Source: Thelephora terrestris
Lineage: Eukaryota; Basidiomycota; Agaricomycetes; Thelephorales; Thelephoraceae
Length of the DNA: 64,000 nt
Direction of reading: 5' to 3'
Assembly (NCBI GenBank): GCA_015956445.1
Contig: WIUZ02000007.1
Span: 124,001-188,000 of the forward strand
Shown: positions 11,807 through 23,984 of the stretch, in pieces
Position numbering within the stretch: the first letter of the stretch is position 1
Layout: the number at the start of each line of letters is the position of its first letter
Notes under the pieces: generated by a model
The model's input: only the letters and a program-made list of their open reading frames with translations
What the model was told of the DNA's origin: nothing
Databases searched by the model: none
Position numbers and translations under genes: made by a program

Positions 11807-12278
11807 TTATTGGAGGAATCTACAGAAGACTTGTAGAATTAATTCCTCAGAGACTTTTTGTACTGGAGCCGTCTTTATGACGCTTCGCGGACTCTTCTCT
11901 TCCCCTTTGTTATGGACTCTTTCAATTACGAACCCGCCACTTTTTCCACGATTTTTTCACGATTTTACAATGCAATAAGAATTCATCGACCTTGAAAAGT
12001 TCCGTCGAGGCGCTCTCTTGACCTCGGCGGACATAAGGGTTAGTTTTGGCGAGGGAGAAGAGAAGATCCTATACATACCTCGGCCTTTTTTCACCGAAGG
12101 CACAGCACGACCAACCCAAAGTCGGATCGCCGTCGACGTTCTGAGTTTGATCATGCATGGACCATGTGCACGAGGTAGTGGGCGGTCGTAACCAATATAA
12201 ATAAATGTGGCTTAGCCGCCCCCCTTCGATTAGATCAAACGTCCCTTTCTCCATTACCTGCAAGATCAAGGGTACCTC
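11807..12278. other. intergenic stretch
   Basis: AT-richer spacer between the secreted protein gene and PCC1. It holds the 3' flank of the former and the promoter of the latter. No gene or clear regulatory motif was seen. Confidence 0.5.
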
Positions 12279-12728
12279 ATGAGCGAACACGTCTGGCACA
12301 CAGTGTAAGTGAAGCTCCGTTCTTTTTTTATACGCCTTGTCACACACACCCACCCCCTATCTTTCAAATACATTTCCCACACTAATGGGTTTTGCGCCCT
12401 CACCCTTTGGATGACCCCCGCCGAACCGAAGCAGTGCAATCACGATCCCGTTCCTATCGGAGGAAGACGCACAGATCGCGAAACTAGCCCTAGATGTGGA
12501 TCGAGAACTTCAGCCTCACGCCGTCAAACGGGTTCTAGAAGTCCAAGGAAACAATCTCGTTGCGTCAGTCATCGCTTCTCCGTTCTTTGTGATCCATGAG
12601 CTCACCCTTTGTGGCGCGATAGGAAACTCTCGACCTTGACGATAAGATTAGCTCGGCTATCCGCCAACGCGTTCTTGGAGAACGTCGACCTCGTCGTTCA
12701 CACTTTGGACGAGTTCGGTACCCGATAA
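12279..12728 (+). CDS. PCC1: KEOPS complex subunit Pcc1
   Basis: Pcc1 is the dimerising subunit of KEOPS/EKC, needed for the t6A modification of ANN-decoding tRNAs and also linked to telomere and transcription functions. Three exons (12279-12304, 12435-12563, 12623-12728) give 86 residues, close to the 88 of yeast Pcc1. Exon 1 is MSEHVWHTV. Exon 2 gives ITIPFLSEEDAQIAKLALDV and QPHAVKRVLEVQGNNLVA. Exon 3 gives TIRLARLSANAFLENVDLVV and ends DEFGTR. The second donor is GC|GTCAGT, overlapping the codon for the alanine of NNLVA. The IPF, RxLxVxG and SxNxFLxN patterns are those of the Pcc1/LAGE3 family. The gene is easy to miss because each exon is short. Confidence 0.85.
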
Positions 12729-13334
12729 GGTTTCCAAAATCATCAGTACCGCCTCGCTGCATCGGCACGCCGAACCAGATCTAGCCAGATTGTTGTACTG
12801 CATACGATCACTGTAGGATACACGTAAGACACGAAAGCACAATGGATCATAGGACCTAAATCCGACGATTAGTAGCAGCGTGCCCTATACCCTGTGGGAT
12901 TCATTCCAGACCTGGCCCAATCCTGTGGATCGGTGTCCCATCAAAGTTAGGTCAGAAGACCCTGGAACCTGGACATGAAGGAGGTCAAGTATTTACATGC
13001 TAAATACCAAAGGAAAACAAAAAGACTCCAGTTCTCGTTCCCCTCGTCTGGGAATCTACAAATGACCGAGAGGCGAACGTAAAAGTTGCGAAAACCTGAG
13101 AAGGAAAGAGAGAGATAACAAAAAGCGAGGTGGTGATGTCTGAGAATCATACAACGTGAGAGAGCTCGAAAGCGAGAGAGTGGAAATGGGGGAACACGGG
13201 CGCACGACCAACTACACAAACATGCCGCTAAATGCACAACAGACATACACAAGACATAGAGACAAACACAGACCATCATCCCCGCTACCACCCTTCATAA
13301 TTCCCTCCACACATCAGCCTCATCTCCTACTGGG
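12729..13334. other. intergenic stretch between converging genes
   Basis: Holds the 3' flanks of PCC1 (plus strand) and ROM2 (minus strand). The stretch around 13000-13300 is purine-rich on the plus strand. No supported gene. Confidence 0.5.
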
Positions 13335-16300
13335 TCACTGATAACCGAGAGGAGCCTGTTGTTGGACCAGTTCCACCCTCATCACCCGATCGTCCGAAGC
13401 TAGTAGGATCTCGTCACGGAGAGTAGAGCCCGGTCGTTGATATGGATTAGGTTGTGGGGTGTACTGTGCCGCGCCAGGACCCTGCGTGGAACCAAATGAG
13501 GGTCGTCCATACGGAGGCGGGGGAGTGGCATAAGGGTTGTATGTATATTGCGGTTGTTGATATGGGCTGCCCAATTGACTGACACCGTTCGTCGTAGATG
13601 GTGGTGTGTCCGCAAACAGTAAACGTAGATTATTTCCTTGGATAATCTGCGCCATGGAACCTGTATCGACGTGACGGATCTCCACAAAAGTCGGTTCGAA
13701 TGCGAGGACATATGGGTAATGCAAAGCTGGCAAAAGATAAGTCCCCGCGATCCGCTGATAAACGTAAAAATACCTACCGAATCCAGTGGGAGATCCCTCC
13801 CAGTATACCATGAACTCTCTTCGCGATCGCCATCCGGTCTTGTTGACGTAGAATGCAAATTCTGTAAATCATCGTCAGTGGAACGTCACCCATCGACCGC
13901 CAACACGACAACGTACCGTCATAACACAGCAGAAACTCGTTTTCGATGCGATAGATGGACATTGGTTTCAGAGTACTCTCTCTCCTTCGGACAAAGTCAA
14001 GAGATTCATCCGCGGGATCCAACAAGCCTTGTGTATCCAAAGTCTCCAAATCTACGATTTCGAAACCGTTTGGACACCCGACACACAGCTTCGTTTTTAG
14101 GAAGTGTATTGAACTCGACTGCAAAGGAATATAGAACTCCTGTAGAAGACCGCTCGGTGAATCTTTAGTGATCGATGGCCTCGTCGCAGACTGACCTTGA
14201 ATACCCGTAGCGTGTCGTTCCCACCCTGGAGTAGCTTACGGAAAGTAGGCTTGTTCCTACCTCTGACGTTCTGGTCGATCGGTTCCAGAGTCTTGATGGT
14301 GCTGGATAGCGGGCTGGCTTTCACGACGCAGACCAGTGTCTTCCCCAGGCAGACTCCCGTCTTGAAGAAGGTAATGTGTGAGGCGATCCGTTTGGCGCGT
14401 TTCAGTCCGGCCAGAGGATCCATATGATCGAGAGCGTCGAGAGGGAATGTGATGACTTGACGTTCTGCGTAAAGAAGCAAAGTCAGGGTTACGTCCGACG
14501 AGGCGAAGGGGGTGAAATTTCATACCTGACAGCACGACCAGCAGTTGATAATCCTCGAGGACGTCGACCTGAAGAACCTCTCTCAGGCCTAAAACCTTGA
14601 CGGGATCACGGTTCCGTTCCCGGAAGTCGGAAAGATACACGCCATCATCTGTGCCGTACACAACTTTCCTTCCTCCGTCTTCAATTGAAAATAACCCCGA
14701 CATCAGTCGATGACGTGGGACCCTCGCGAAGATATAAATACCCACAGAATGGTGCGGCACAATTCACCCTATTCGCACCGATGAAGAAACCCTCCGAGAT
14801 ACTTGTCGTGTCGAACACCGTGCTCCTTTGCTTCATCACCTCTTGCTGCTTCGTGATCACGTCCACCCATTTCCGCTGGTTGACGTACGTGCTCGCCCAT
14901 AGCGTTATTTGGTAGAACTTTCGTCCAAGGTGAACCATCGTGATTGAGAAACTACTCCTGGGATCTTTCGGCGGCGGTTGGGCGGGTAGATTCCTTAAGA
15001 GCTGACGCTGTTTATTGGACGGTCTTCCATAATCGTCCGGTGCCGAGATGAGGAGCAATTCCAGCGGGATGGGCTGGGCAACAGGTCAAAGGTTAGGTGA
15101 GGACAACTTAGTAAAGGGGTAGGCGCTGACCCTACGATAAACTTTGTACTGCTCCACTTTCGTCTTCGGCTTCACCATGAGCAGGGCGTGATCGAAGAGG
15201 AACACCATCAGGTCTCCGCTTTCGCCCTGTCCTGCTCCACGCTTGTTTAACGTGCCCTTGTAAATCATCTCCCGACCTTCTTCCTTGAGTCTAAGATCCT
15301 GGTGAAAGCTTTTGAGCATGCACCACCCATTATAACCGACAAATCACATACCACTTGCTCTCCCGGCTTAAATACGAGCGCCTGGTCCAGTTGCAAGAGG
15401 TTGAAACGGTTCTCGGTCTTCCCTGACTCTGAGTTAACAGCTTTCAGAAACTCCCGAACCATTGCAACGGCCTTGGGCAGGGCAATCTTATCCGGACTAT
15501 CATCAGGAGTGTGTTTCAGGACGGCTTCCAAAAGGAGCGGATATCGGGCAAGACGGGTCGTGGGCTTGGTCAGATATCCGTTCAATTCCAGCTTCCTCGA
15601 TTCGGGCCGCCTCTCGGCTTCCTGTGAGCAATCGTCAATAACTCAGAAATAGCAGGTGAAATAGCTTCTGTACCTCGACAAACGCTGAAAACGCAGGATT
15701 GGAACTCTTCTCCTTCTCAAACTCGTATTTTCCGTACAGTTGATGTGCGCCATACGAAACAAACGGCGCGAAGTGGGGAATCGCTTCTAGAAGAATGTCA
15801 CCAACCTGTTCGACAACTGCATAGGACTTCTGGCGTTTATTCAGCGCGTCGCGTAGCTTCGCGTTTACAGCGATGATGTCGTAAATGTTCCAGAACACTT
15901 GCTCGAGGAAGTCTGTACGTCGCTCTACAGGTAAAATATCGGATCCCTCCAACGGCTTTATCCAGACCTGGGAATCGAAAGGTTCTCAGCAAAGTGTTCG
16001 GTGTAAAAGGGGAGGACGCACGTCACGAAGGTACTCCATATCCCGCACGAAGTCCCTCTCCGTATAAATGACCTCGTTGATCGCCTCCTGGCGCTTTTTC
16101 TCCTTCTCAGAAACACTGTTGACGATCTCCTGAGGAACCGAGTGTATCCACAAGGTACCGGGCTCCGTCGTCACCAGCTCTCCCAAGCTTTCTTTGCTGG
16201 GTTGTTTCTTCAGACCGGGCTGTGGTTTCATATTGAGACGCGATTGTTGTTCAAGACGCCTTGGGCAGGCGATGGAGTAGCATAGGCGATCGCGGGAACA

Positions 16301-18122
16301 CGTTGGGGAATAACAGTCCGTAAGAAGTGTGAAGACACCGGTAGGTAAAGGAGCATCATCCGTGGCGACATGCGCATTTGCCCGACGCACGTCGGACTGT
16401 GTAAATTGGGTCGGGGATGGCGTTCTGGTGCTTCCATCAAGGAGCTCTCCAAATCCAGAGTCAGACTCTCCAGAAGGCGTTGGACTGCTTTGAGCTGTCA
16501 GCACCGCAGAAGACGCGCATTCTGAGCCCTGGTCCAGCAGGGGTGAGGCGGATGCCTTCACCGTACCCTCTGACCCCTCCAGTTCGCCACTGTTGAATGG
16601 ACTAGCCACGACTGTCCTGAACTGATACAGGTCGTTGGCGTTATCTCGTAGCCGGTGGTCATAGGTGACCGCGTGGAAGAATTTCTGAGCGTCTAGGGCC
16701 CGCCCGAGAAGCAAGGCTAGATTCCGGTCTGTCGTCTTGATGATATATGCGATCTTATCAACAGCCTCCCGCCCGTCGAAAACCTCCTTGTACGTCAGCC
16801 CATCTTTAACCTCGTCAGAGAGTTGCACCCTATTTCGAAACGCTTCGGAAACTCGCGAAAGTAGAGCTGGATAGACGATTGGGGATCGCCTTGGAGTGAG
16901 TTGATTTCCTGTCGACATTGACATTCTTGGAGAACTCCTTCCATTGGGCAGCGGAGGTGTTTGCTGTTGTCCCAGGCCCGAAGGTATCTGCGTTGGATGC
17001 ACGACTGAAGACATCGATCTCGACCGGTCTTGGACTGTCCGTTCACGACGGTATGGTACCGGTGGTAGTGTTCGTGCGGATTCTGTTGATCGTCGGCTCG
17101 AGGTGGAACTTGGTGGATCCATAACGGCGGATGTCGAGGGAGAACCATGATAATTACCAGCGGCCTGGGCGGAAGTCATAGCCGTGTCAAGTTGGAGAGG
17201 ATAGGGGCGAGAGGACCCGAGCAACGGGTGATACTCGTTGGTTGAAGTTTTGGAATACACGCTGCTTGTAGATGACCACTGTGCTGTTGGCTCTGTCGAA
17301 ATGTTAGCGCTCCGCCCCTGTTATCAAAATACGGAAAATTCACACACCTGGAGAGTCTGTTGATGCCCAAGGGAGCTCGCTGCTGGAGGCCGCCGTCAAG
17401 GGACTCGCGCCATCAACGTTAAAGTTCAATCCGAGATCTCCATCCACGTTGAAATCAAGATTTACTTTAGGGATGTCGGGTATCGTTCCATTCTGCGAGC
17501 GGGCTGAAGCGCCAGAGATGGAGTTGTGGGGAGAATGATACGAACGGCGGTTCAGATGGGTATTGACTTGTTGGTGACCTCCGGTCGTGTAAACTTGTTG
17601 TTGGTAGGCCTGAGCAGGCGTCAAACCAGCTCTAGTGTACTTTTCCAGCGAAGGATCCGTCTCTTGAGCCTGGTGGACGGGTAGGGAAGAATAAGGCACG
17701 CTGTTCATGGATCTTGCTCTACCGACTGACTGGGGCGGCGACAGCGAGGATTGTTGATTATTCTGGTACGGATATGGCGCATTTTGATAGGAATATTGAG
17801 GTTGAGTTTGCTGAATCGGTGTTCTGTACAATCCTTGGGGTTGCGAAGCGTAGGAGGTATTAAGAGGAGGGTGACCGTAATCGGTGAACGACGGAGGTCT
17901 GTCTTGCTGGGGCGGGTAGTATTGTTGTTGATGAGGATACCGCTGAGGTGATTGCTGAGATGTCGAGCCGTTACCAACGTAAGAGGTCTGATACTGCCCA
18001 TAGTTGGTCTGTTGGGGTAGCGTCGACGGATGGTGCATGCCGCCTGGTCTCCCAAAGATCGATTCATATGCTGCATTCCGTTTGTCTGGGGGTTGGCGGG
18101 GGCCTGCCGGTTTGTTGTCCAT
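13335..18122 (-). CDS. ROM2: Rho1 guanine nucleotide exchange factor, Rom1/Rom2 type (DEP-DH-PH-CNH)
   Basis: GEF that loads Rho1 with GTP in the cell-wall-integrity and actin pathway. From the ATG at 18122: a long disordered Gln/Pro/Tyr-rich N-terminus (to about 16,880); a DEP domain (about 16,865-16,620, RVSEAFRNRVQLSDEVKDGL to NANDLYQF); a linker; a DH domain (about 16,100-15,270) opening with KRQEAINEVIYTERDFVRDM; a PH domain (about 15,260-14,800, with KGTLNKRG and LFDHALLMVK); then a CNH domain (about 14,790-13,600, with VYGTDDGVYLSDF and GFEIVDLETLDTQGL). A proline/tyrosine-rich tail ends in PLGYQ at the stop at 13335. The domain order and the length of roughly 1,200-1,300 residues fit fungal Rom2. 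In yeast, Tor2 signals to Rom2, and a TOR gene lies 18 kb away here; no functional link follows from that. It is co-oriented with the orphan gene upstream (295 bp gap). Confidence 0.93.
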
Positions 18123-18416
18123 AGCCACTAACGTGGAAGATGCTCGTCGTCGTCGAGGCTAGCAACGGTGGTGAGAGAGAGGTCTGACACGGGCGTCCAT
18201 CGGCTCGCGCTTCCCTGGCGCTTCCCATCTCCACATCAACTTGAATCAGTTTCGATCTTCTCAAAAGAAAAATCGAAAATCCCTTTGCGATGGGCACATG
18301 GGATGTGTAGGTAGCTAGTATTCACAGCGATGGTATCAAAGCTGATATTAAATCAAGAAAGTCAAGTGAAAGCGCTCGATAACAAACAATGCATAAGCCC
18401 ATGTAGTGTGAGTGGA

Positions 18417-20496
18417 TCAGTGTCCGTATCTCTTCCTGCGAACGTTGGCCATAATCTGTTGACCCAGAGGCGACATCTCCGTAGAACTTGCCGGGGACGC
18501 AGGCATCAGAGTTCCTCCAGCGGAATACCACTCAGCCACTGTCCGTGATTTCTTCGGTGTAGCGGGAGCCAAACCCTCTGAACGGAATGCCAGTCGTAAG
18601 AAGCCGTGAGACACCATCATGTATGAGGTCACTTACGGAGACTCCAATCGTTTTCACACGCTGACAGCGCTTTGCGATGAAAAGGGATTGGCGATCTCCC
18701 GTTTGCAACATCACTGCCGAAATCTCGCGTCAGGCAAGGGGACATGATGAACGCATTGTCCGCGTCTGTATACGATGACTTCCGCCGGTGTTCGCGGGAC
18801 GGCCCTGCTGTGAACCGGTTGGTGTTTTCTTGATCTGCCTGAGTGGTATTTCGCAGCAACCGGTCGTCGAGCGATGCCTTGGTCCGCCGCAAATCTATCC
18901 GTTGGGGAACCCGGGAGTTGCCCACGATCGGCGTTGGGGACGCGGTCGGGTCGAAAACAGAACTTTCGTCACCAGTGTATCTCGGTATCCTGGAGATGGA
19001 GCTAAACTCTTGAGAGACTCGGATGTATGGAGATGGTTCGAGGGCAAGGTCTTCCTGAGATGAGCTCTCCATGGATGATTGCGAGCGCGGATTGAATGGG
19101 GGGATTTGGGGCAACGGACGCGATTCCTGTTGCTTTCGACGCTCAGTCAAGAACTCGAAAACACCAGTCGCTTTGCCAGGGGTTTGGGCATAGGCCTCCA
19201 TGGTGGATGCGGCAATGGCGACTATGTCGGCGATAGGCTCGTTTACGCTGGCTTCCGGGTCCGTTGTGGGGACAACCGATTGATAAGAATCGCAGTCCCG
19301 GCTAGTCGTATGTCCGTCTTCAAATGATTGGCTTTGGCCGAAATTACTGTCTTGTGGAGTCCTGACTCCAGCAGACGAGGATGCAGTGGTAAGCGATGTC
19401 GAACTAACGTTTCTTTCCCTAGCGAGACGGTCAGAAAGTTATCACATCCGTAATTTAGGAAACGTACTGCAGAAAACGTTCCGCCCAAGAAACCTCCCCT
19501 TCTGAACGACTGCAGTTTGGTTGTATATCGGGCTCGGGCTTTCCCATTAGCTGTCGCAAAGTTGAACCTCTACGTTGGTGTTGCGGTCGACCAACTGCAT
19601 AAACCTCTTCCTCGTCGCTTAGATCATTCCTCGCAGGGGTATTCGAAAATGCTTTGTTGTCCAGTTGACCATTCGAATCATACATGTTTAACAAACTGAC
19701 AACAGAAGGGTCCTGTCGTAAGCGCATGAGACGATTCTGGTCTCTTGGGGTGATAGTTGGGCGCTTGGTCTTAGATGGACCAGTGGACTCAGTGTCAGAT
19801 GCATCTGGATCGGTGGTGGGTAGCGGCACTGATCTCGGTCGTTCCTTGGTGGGGGTGATTAAACAGGGTATCGCATTTGGAAATTCCGTGCGTGAGATGA
19901 CGGTACGCTCGTGCACTTTGACGACGTAAGTCATTCGGGGAGGGGGCGTAGGTTCTCGTTGAGGCTCAGGTGTATGACATATCTCAAGGGCAGAGGATCC
20001 TTTGAGATGCACATCAGAACTGGCCAAAAATGAGCTAGTAAGACTCGCTCACGGGGTGAGAACGCAGCTGGAGTGTTCAGCTCGGCCGGTGATACGAGTG
20101 GGTGAGCTGGGCAACCGTGAGTGAAACTCGGTATCACCGCAGATAAACTACCTACGATTGGGAAGGAATGGTAATGAGCGGGTCTCCGCCTTTTCGTCTA
20201 CTTCAGGGTGGGCTTCACAGGGCAGGAGTCTCAGCAAAACCGTGGCAAATGGGCAGCGTGCACTCACGATTTGGCAAGGACGGTAATGGCTCATCTCCGG
20301 TACTGTAACGCATGGCACCGAGTCTGCTCGACGCGGTCCTCAGAAGCCGATTCGCCGCAGCTTCAGACTCGGACTCTGACAGGGTAGGCAAAGTCTGAGA
20401 GTGATATCGTCGCAAGTCCCGAGCTTCCTCCTTCGCAGAAGATTTCTTCTTGTTTTTCTTGCTCCCAGCGGATAGCAGGCGCTTGAAAAAGCCCAT
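18417..20496 (-). CDS. disordered hypothetical protein
   Basis: The ATG at 20496 gives MGFFKRLLSAGSKKNKKKSS, a myristoylation-like Met-Gly start with a basic patch, suggesting membrane association (inference). A GTGAGT donor after LPSLPN joins an exon starting near 20056 (SLTSSFLASSDVHLKG), then MTYVVKVHERTVISRTEFPN, PTITPRDQNRLMRLRQDPSV and SEGEVSWAERFLQ. The next exon (about 19,420-18,640) is Ser/Pro/Gln-rich (EFLTERRKQQESRPLPQIPP). A last exon reads GLAPATPKKSRTVAEWYSAG and ends RRKRYGH at the stop at 18417. About 570 residues, many SP/TP sites, no known domain. The regular acidic/basic short motifs look like a signalling scaffold. The order and frame of four exons are well supported; the first acceptor is less certain. 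It is head-to-head with PSO2 (214 bp between ATGs). Confidence 0.7.
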
Positions 20497-20710
20497 TGTT
20501 TATGAAAGGAGTGGGAGGAACGCGACGTTGCGAGGCGGAATTCGTGGGAAGCGAAGTTGGTCGTTGAGACTCGAGGTTGAGGTCAAAAGTTCAACTTCGT
20601 GCCACGTGCTCTCCGTGATCTTGCGGGACCCGCGAGCGCTTACGTCTAAAGCCCCTCTTCCCCTGTTCAGCTGCTCCTACGCGACAATCCTCGTCTCAAG
20701 CTCTCAAGCC

Positions 20711-23189
20711 ATGCCACGTTCCCAAAAGTCGAAAAAAGACAAGGCGACTCCTGTTGGGGCGGCTGCGACTTTGCACTCTTTCTTTGATTCAACCCCCCGG
20801 TTGACGCAGACACCGTCAAAGCCGGTTGAGATAATTGTCATTGGCTCTGACGATGAAAATGCCCAAACAAGCCCTACACAGTCGAAAAGAAAATGTCTGC
20901 ACGATCCGGATTCCGAGACTTTCTCTTCTGGATCGAAGAAAGGAAAACCTTCTTGCAGCGCCACTATATTTGCAGCCGAAAATGGGTCTCCGCTTGAGTC
21001 AGTGCCTCCAACCTCGCTGAACCGTGAAATTGCGACAGTAGAGGCCGAAATATATACGCAAACCAACCAAACTCAACAACCATCGAATTCCCTCGGTCAC
21101 TGGGAGATGGGAGATGATGAGCATCTTGATCTCACGGACGACTCTCAAGCTGTGAACGATGAAGAGGACACCCCTGAGAACGCCCTTGACACCTGTCCTG
21201 TTTGCGGGGCTATCTTTCTGGACTTTTGCCTCTCTGTGAGCGCAACTCCTTCACCGCTGTCGATGGGTCCGTATTCATCGCACCGTCATTCAGCAGCTTC
21301 AAGCGCACATCAATGCCTGTATCGATGATAGTCTCCCTACGAGGCTGCCTTCCAGCGACACCAAACTTTCTAGCGCTTGTAGCCCCGAGGCTTCCAACAC
21401 GTTTCGAGGTTCCACTAATTCGATGAAACGAAATGCTTTCTCGGTCATAATGGCCACCAACAAGGAGAATGCCATCTGGAAAGAGGCAGTCGAAGCCGAG
21501 ACCTCTACATTCAAGCAGAACAAGGGCCGTCGAAAAGCCCCCTTTTACAAAGTATTACAAGGGATGCCGATTGCAGTCGATGCTTTCCGTTACGGCAAGA
21601 TTCCTGGAGTCACCGCATACTTTTTGACGTAGGGCAATTTTTTCTGCGGCTCCTGATTCATCTGTCTGAGGTGAATGACAAAATAGTCACGCGCACTCTG
21701 ACCACTACACCAACCTCTCGTCAAAGTGGGCCAATGGTCTGATATATTGTTCCCGTAAGCCATGACTTCAATTACACAGGGTTCGAAACGTTAATCCGCT
21801 GCATATCTAGAAGAAACCGCGGATTTGATCATTCACGTGTTGAATGTAGATCCGAAATGGGTGAAGCCACTCCAAAATGACGTCCCTACAACAATACCTA
21901 GTACTGGAGGCGTCCGAGTTACTGTCATCGAGGCCAATCATTGTACGTCGTTCTGATGGTGTGTTAATTCACGCGTATCTTACGGGTCTATTGTAGGTCC
22001 AGGGTCATCAATCTTCCTGTTCGAGGGACTTCAAACCGCGAACGCTGGTGACGGCTCATTTACTTCTCCCTTCATTGGTTCTTCCCGCACCTTTCGTTAC
22101 CTTCATTGTGGGGATTTTCGGGCATCGCCACGACACGTTTTGCATCCTGCTATCAAGGGGAAGAACCTCAACCACGTATATCTCGATACGACATACCTAG
22201 ACCCCAAGGTTGGAAAAGCTCAGGTACCAGCCCTCGGTGAAATTGACCTTCGCTTCTAGTATACCTTCCCTCCACAACCCCAAGTCATTGCTGCATGTGC
22301 AGAGCTGGCCCAGAGGTTATCAACGCTTTACTCCCATTCAAAGGGGCCAGGGAATGACGTTCAAGCATCAACTGTCTCGTGCACAGGTGTGGCGCCTAAA
22401 AGCCTAGGAAAGACTCTGGTAGTCATCGGGTCGGTGTCCACATTGCTTCCTGAGCGATGGTACGTCTCAGACTTTCCCAAGGACATACTCTGTGGGAAAA
22501 GAACGGGTCGTAGGTGGTAAGCTAGTGTCTGTATATAGGATTCACTGCCCCGCTGACTCATGTTTCCAGCCGTCGCGAAACGCCTCGGCGCCAAAGTATA
22601 CTGTGACGCTCGCAAAGCTGGGGTCTTACGATGCCAATCCGATCCAGAGCTCATCGCAATGCTCACCAGCGACCCACGAGAAGCGTGTGTTCATATTGTG
22701 CCTCTAAGCTTGATCTCGGCAGAGAGGCTCAAAGGCTATGCGGATAGCTGGAGAGATACTTTTACCAGGGTGGTAGGGCTCCGACCTACCGGATGGACGT
22801 AAGGGGGCATTGTTTTTTTCCTTGCGGTATCGCCTCCTAACGTTACCATTGCAAGGTTCTCACCACCTAGCGGAGCCGGGCTGGTAACCGATATCTCGTC
22901 AATGCTAACCAAAGCGCAGCACAGGCAGTTCACGTGGCAGGACTTGAGGCAAATGAAGGGTTCCAACGTAAACCTCCAAGTGTATGCTGTGCCATATTCG
23001 GAGCACAGCTCCTTCTTTGAGCTCACCTGTTTTGCCCTCTCGGTCGAGTGGGAGAAGATGATCGCCACCGTAAATATCGGCAGCGAAGCTTCCAGAGCGA
23101 AGATGAACCGATGGTTCGATTGTTGGAAGAAGGAGAAGGCGAAACGAAACGAACACATTGTGCAGTACCGCGATATTGATTATTGGTGA
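20711..23189 (+). CDS. PSO2: DNA interstrand cross-link repair nuclease Pso2/Snm1
   Basis: Nuclear 5' exonuclease of the metallo-beta-lactamase/beta-CASP family that processes interstrand cross-links. Start [16 protein letters not shown] at 20711, then a disordered N-terminus with a UBZ4-type zinc finger split by an intron (CPVC ... [11 protein letters not shown], about 21,195-21,330). The catalytic core follows: [26 protein letters not shown]-type strand, then [15 protein letters not shown] (metal motif HxHxDH, about 21,690-21,730), [26 protein letters not shown] and [17 protein letters not shown]. The beta-CASP and C-terminal part has [32 protein letters not shown] (conserved motif C histidine) and ends YRDIDYW. 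All key metal residues are present, so it looks functional. Frame continuity was checked at the HAHSDH splice (donor GTAGGG). Confidence 0.93.
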
Positions 23190-23984
23190 ATTTACACACG
23201 TGTAGAGACCTGTGGGAAGCCGAAGTGGACATCAAGGCAAATTATGGTGTGCGATGAGGACGGAAATGAGACACACCCTTATCAGGAATCAGATCACAGA
23301 ACTCATAGCCTCACTCAACCGCCGTAAACTGCTATGGGAGGGATCGACCACAATAATTGGTCGAGCTTCAGGCCTTCGACTGCGCCGCAGATATTAGGTG
23401 ACGCCCCTGGGCGCCGCCCAATCATTCTCGGCGCGTGAGCTGCCTCTGATCGGAATCTAGCGCTTTGCCTATGTCTTGGCCGACAATCTTCGCCCGCTGC
23501 GCTCCGGCTTCTCTGCCGAACGGAAGTTTTCTTACCGATGATTGAGTTTGATTACGCAGCACGGTATGGGAGGTTACGGATCGAGAATACCGTGCCATAC
23601 TGAACCATATCGCATTCCTAGGTCTTGCCCAACCTCGATAGCCGTGGGATGCACTGCACAGCGTTATTGCGATTTAGATCATGGGTGAACGAAACAACCG
23701 CCGCCTAGGCAGAGCACCAGGCGGATTACCCAGGACATGGGAGGTAGGCGTGGCACCTTTCTGGGCTTTGGCTGTGTCTTTGCAGCGCCTGCTGATGCTC
23801 TGGAACTCGTCAACTTGCCACTGTACGCGAAACACATGTTGTCGCTTACGTGAGGGTTATGAGCAACAATCACAACCGCAGTCACGCCTACACATGCTAC
23901 CGTGAAGCACCGTAAATATAAGGGCTCTTGCATTGGAAGGGTTTCAATATTCTCCTCCCCTTGACTCTTCCTCCCGTTTTATCG
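23190..23984. other. intergenic stretch with the RTA1-like gene promoter
   Basis: No supported gene. An AAATATAAGG TATA-like motif at 23914-23923 lies about 65 bp upstream of the ATG at 23985, followed by a pyrimidine-rich leader (TCTCCTCCCC, CTTCCTCCC) typical of fungal core promoters. Confidence 0.5.

Noticed and set aside
12564-12622. Apparent frameshift in PCC1 between NNLVA and TIRLARL
   Set aside because: A phase-2 donor GC|GTCAGT inside the alanine codon resolves it with a normal GT-AG intron.
20704-21066. 120-codon minus-strand frame inside PSO2
   Set aside because: Antisense shadow of the disordered PSO2 N-terminus, with no domain and no splice partners.
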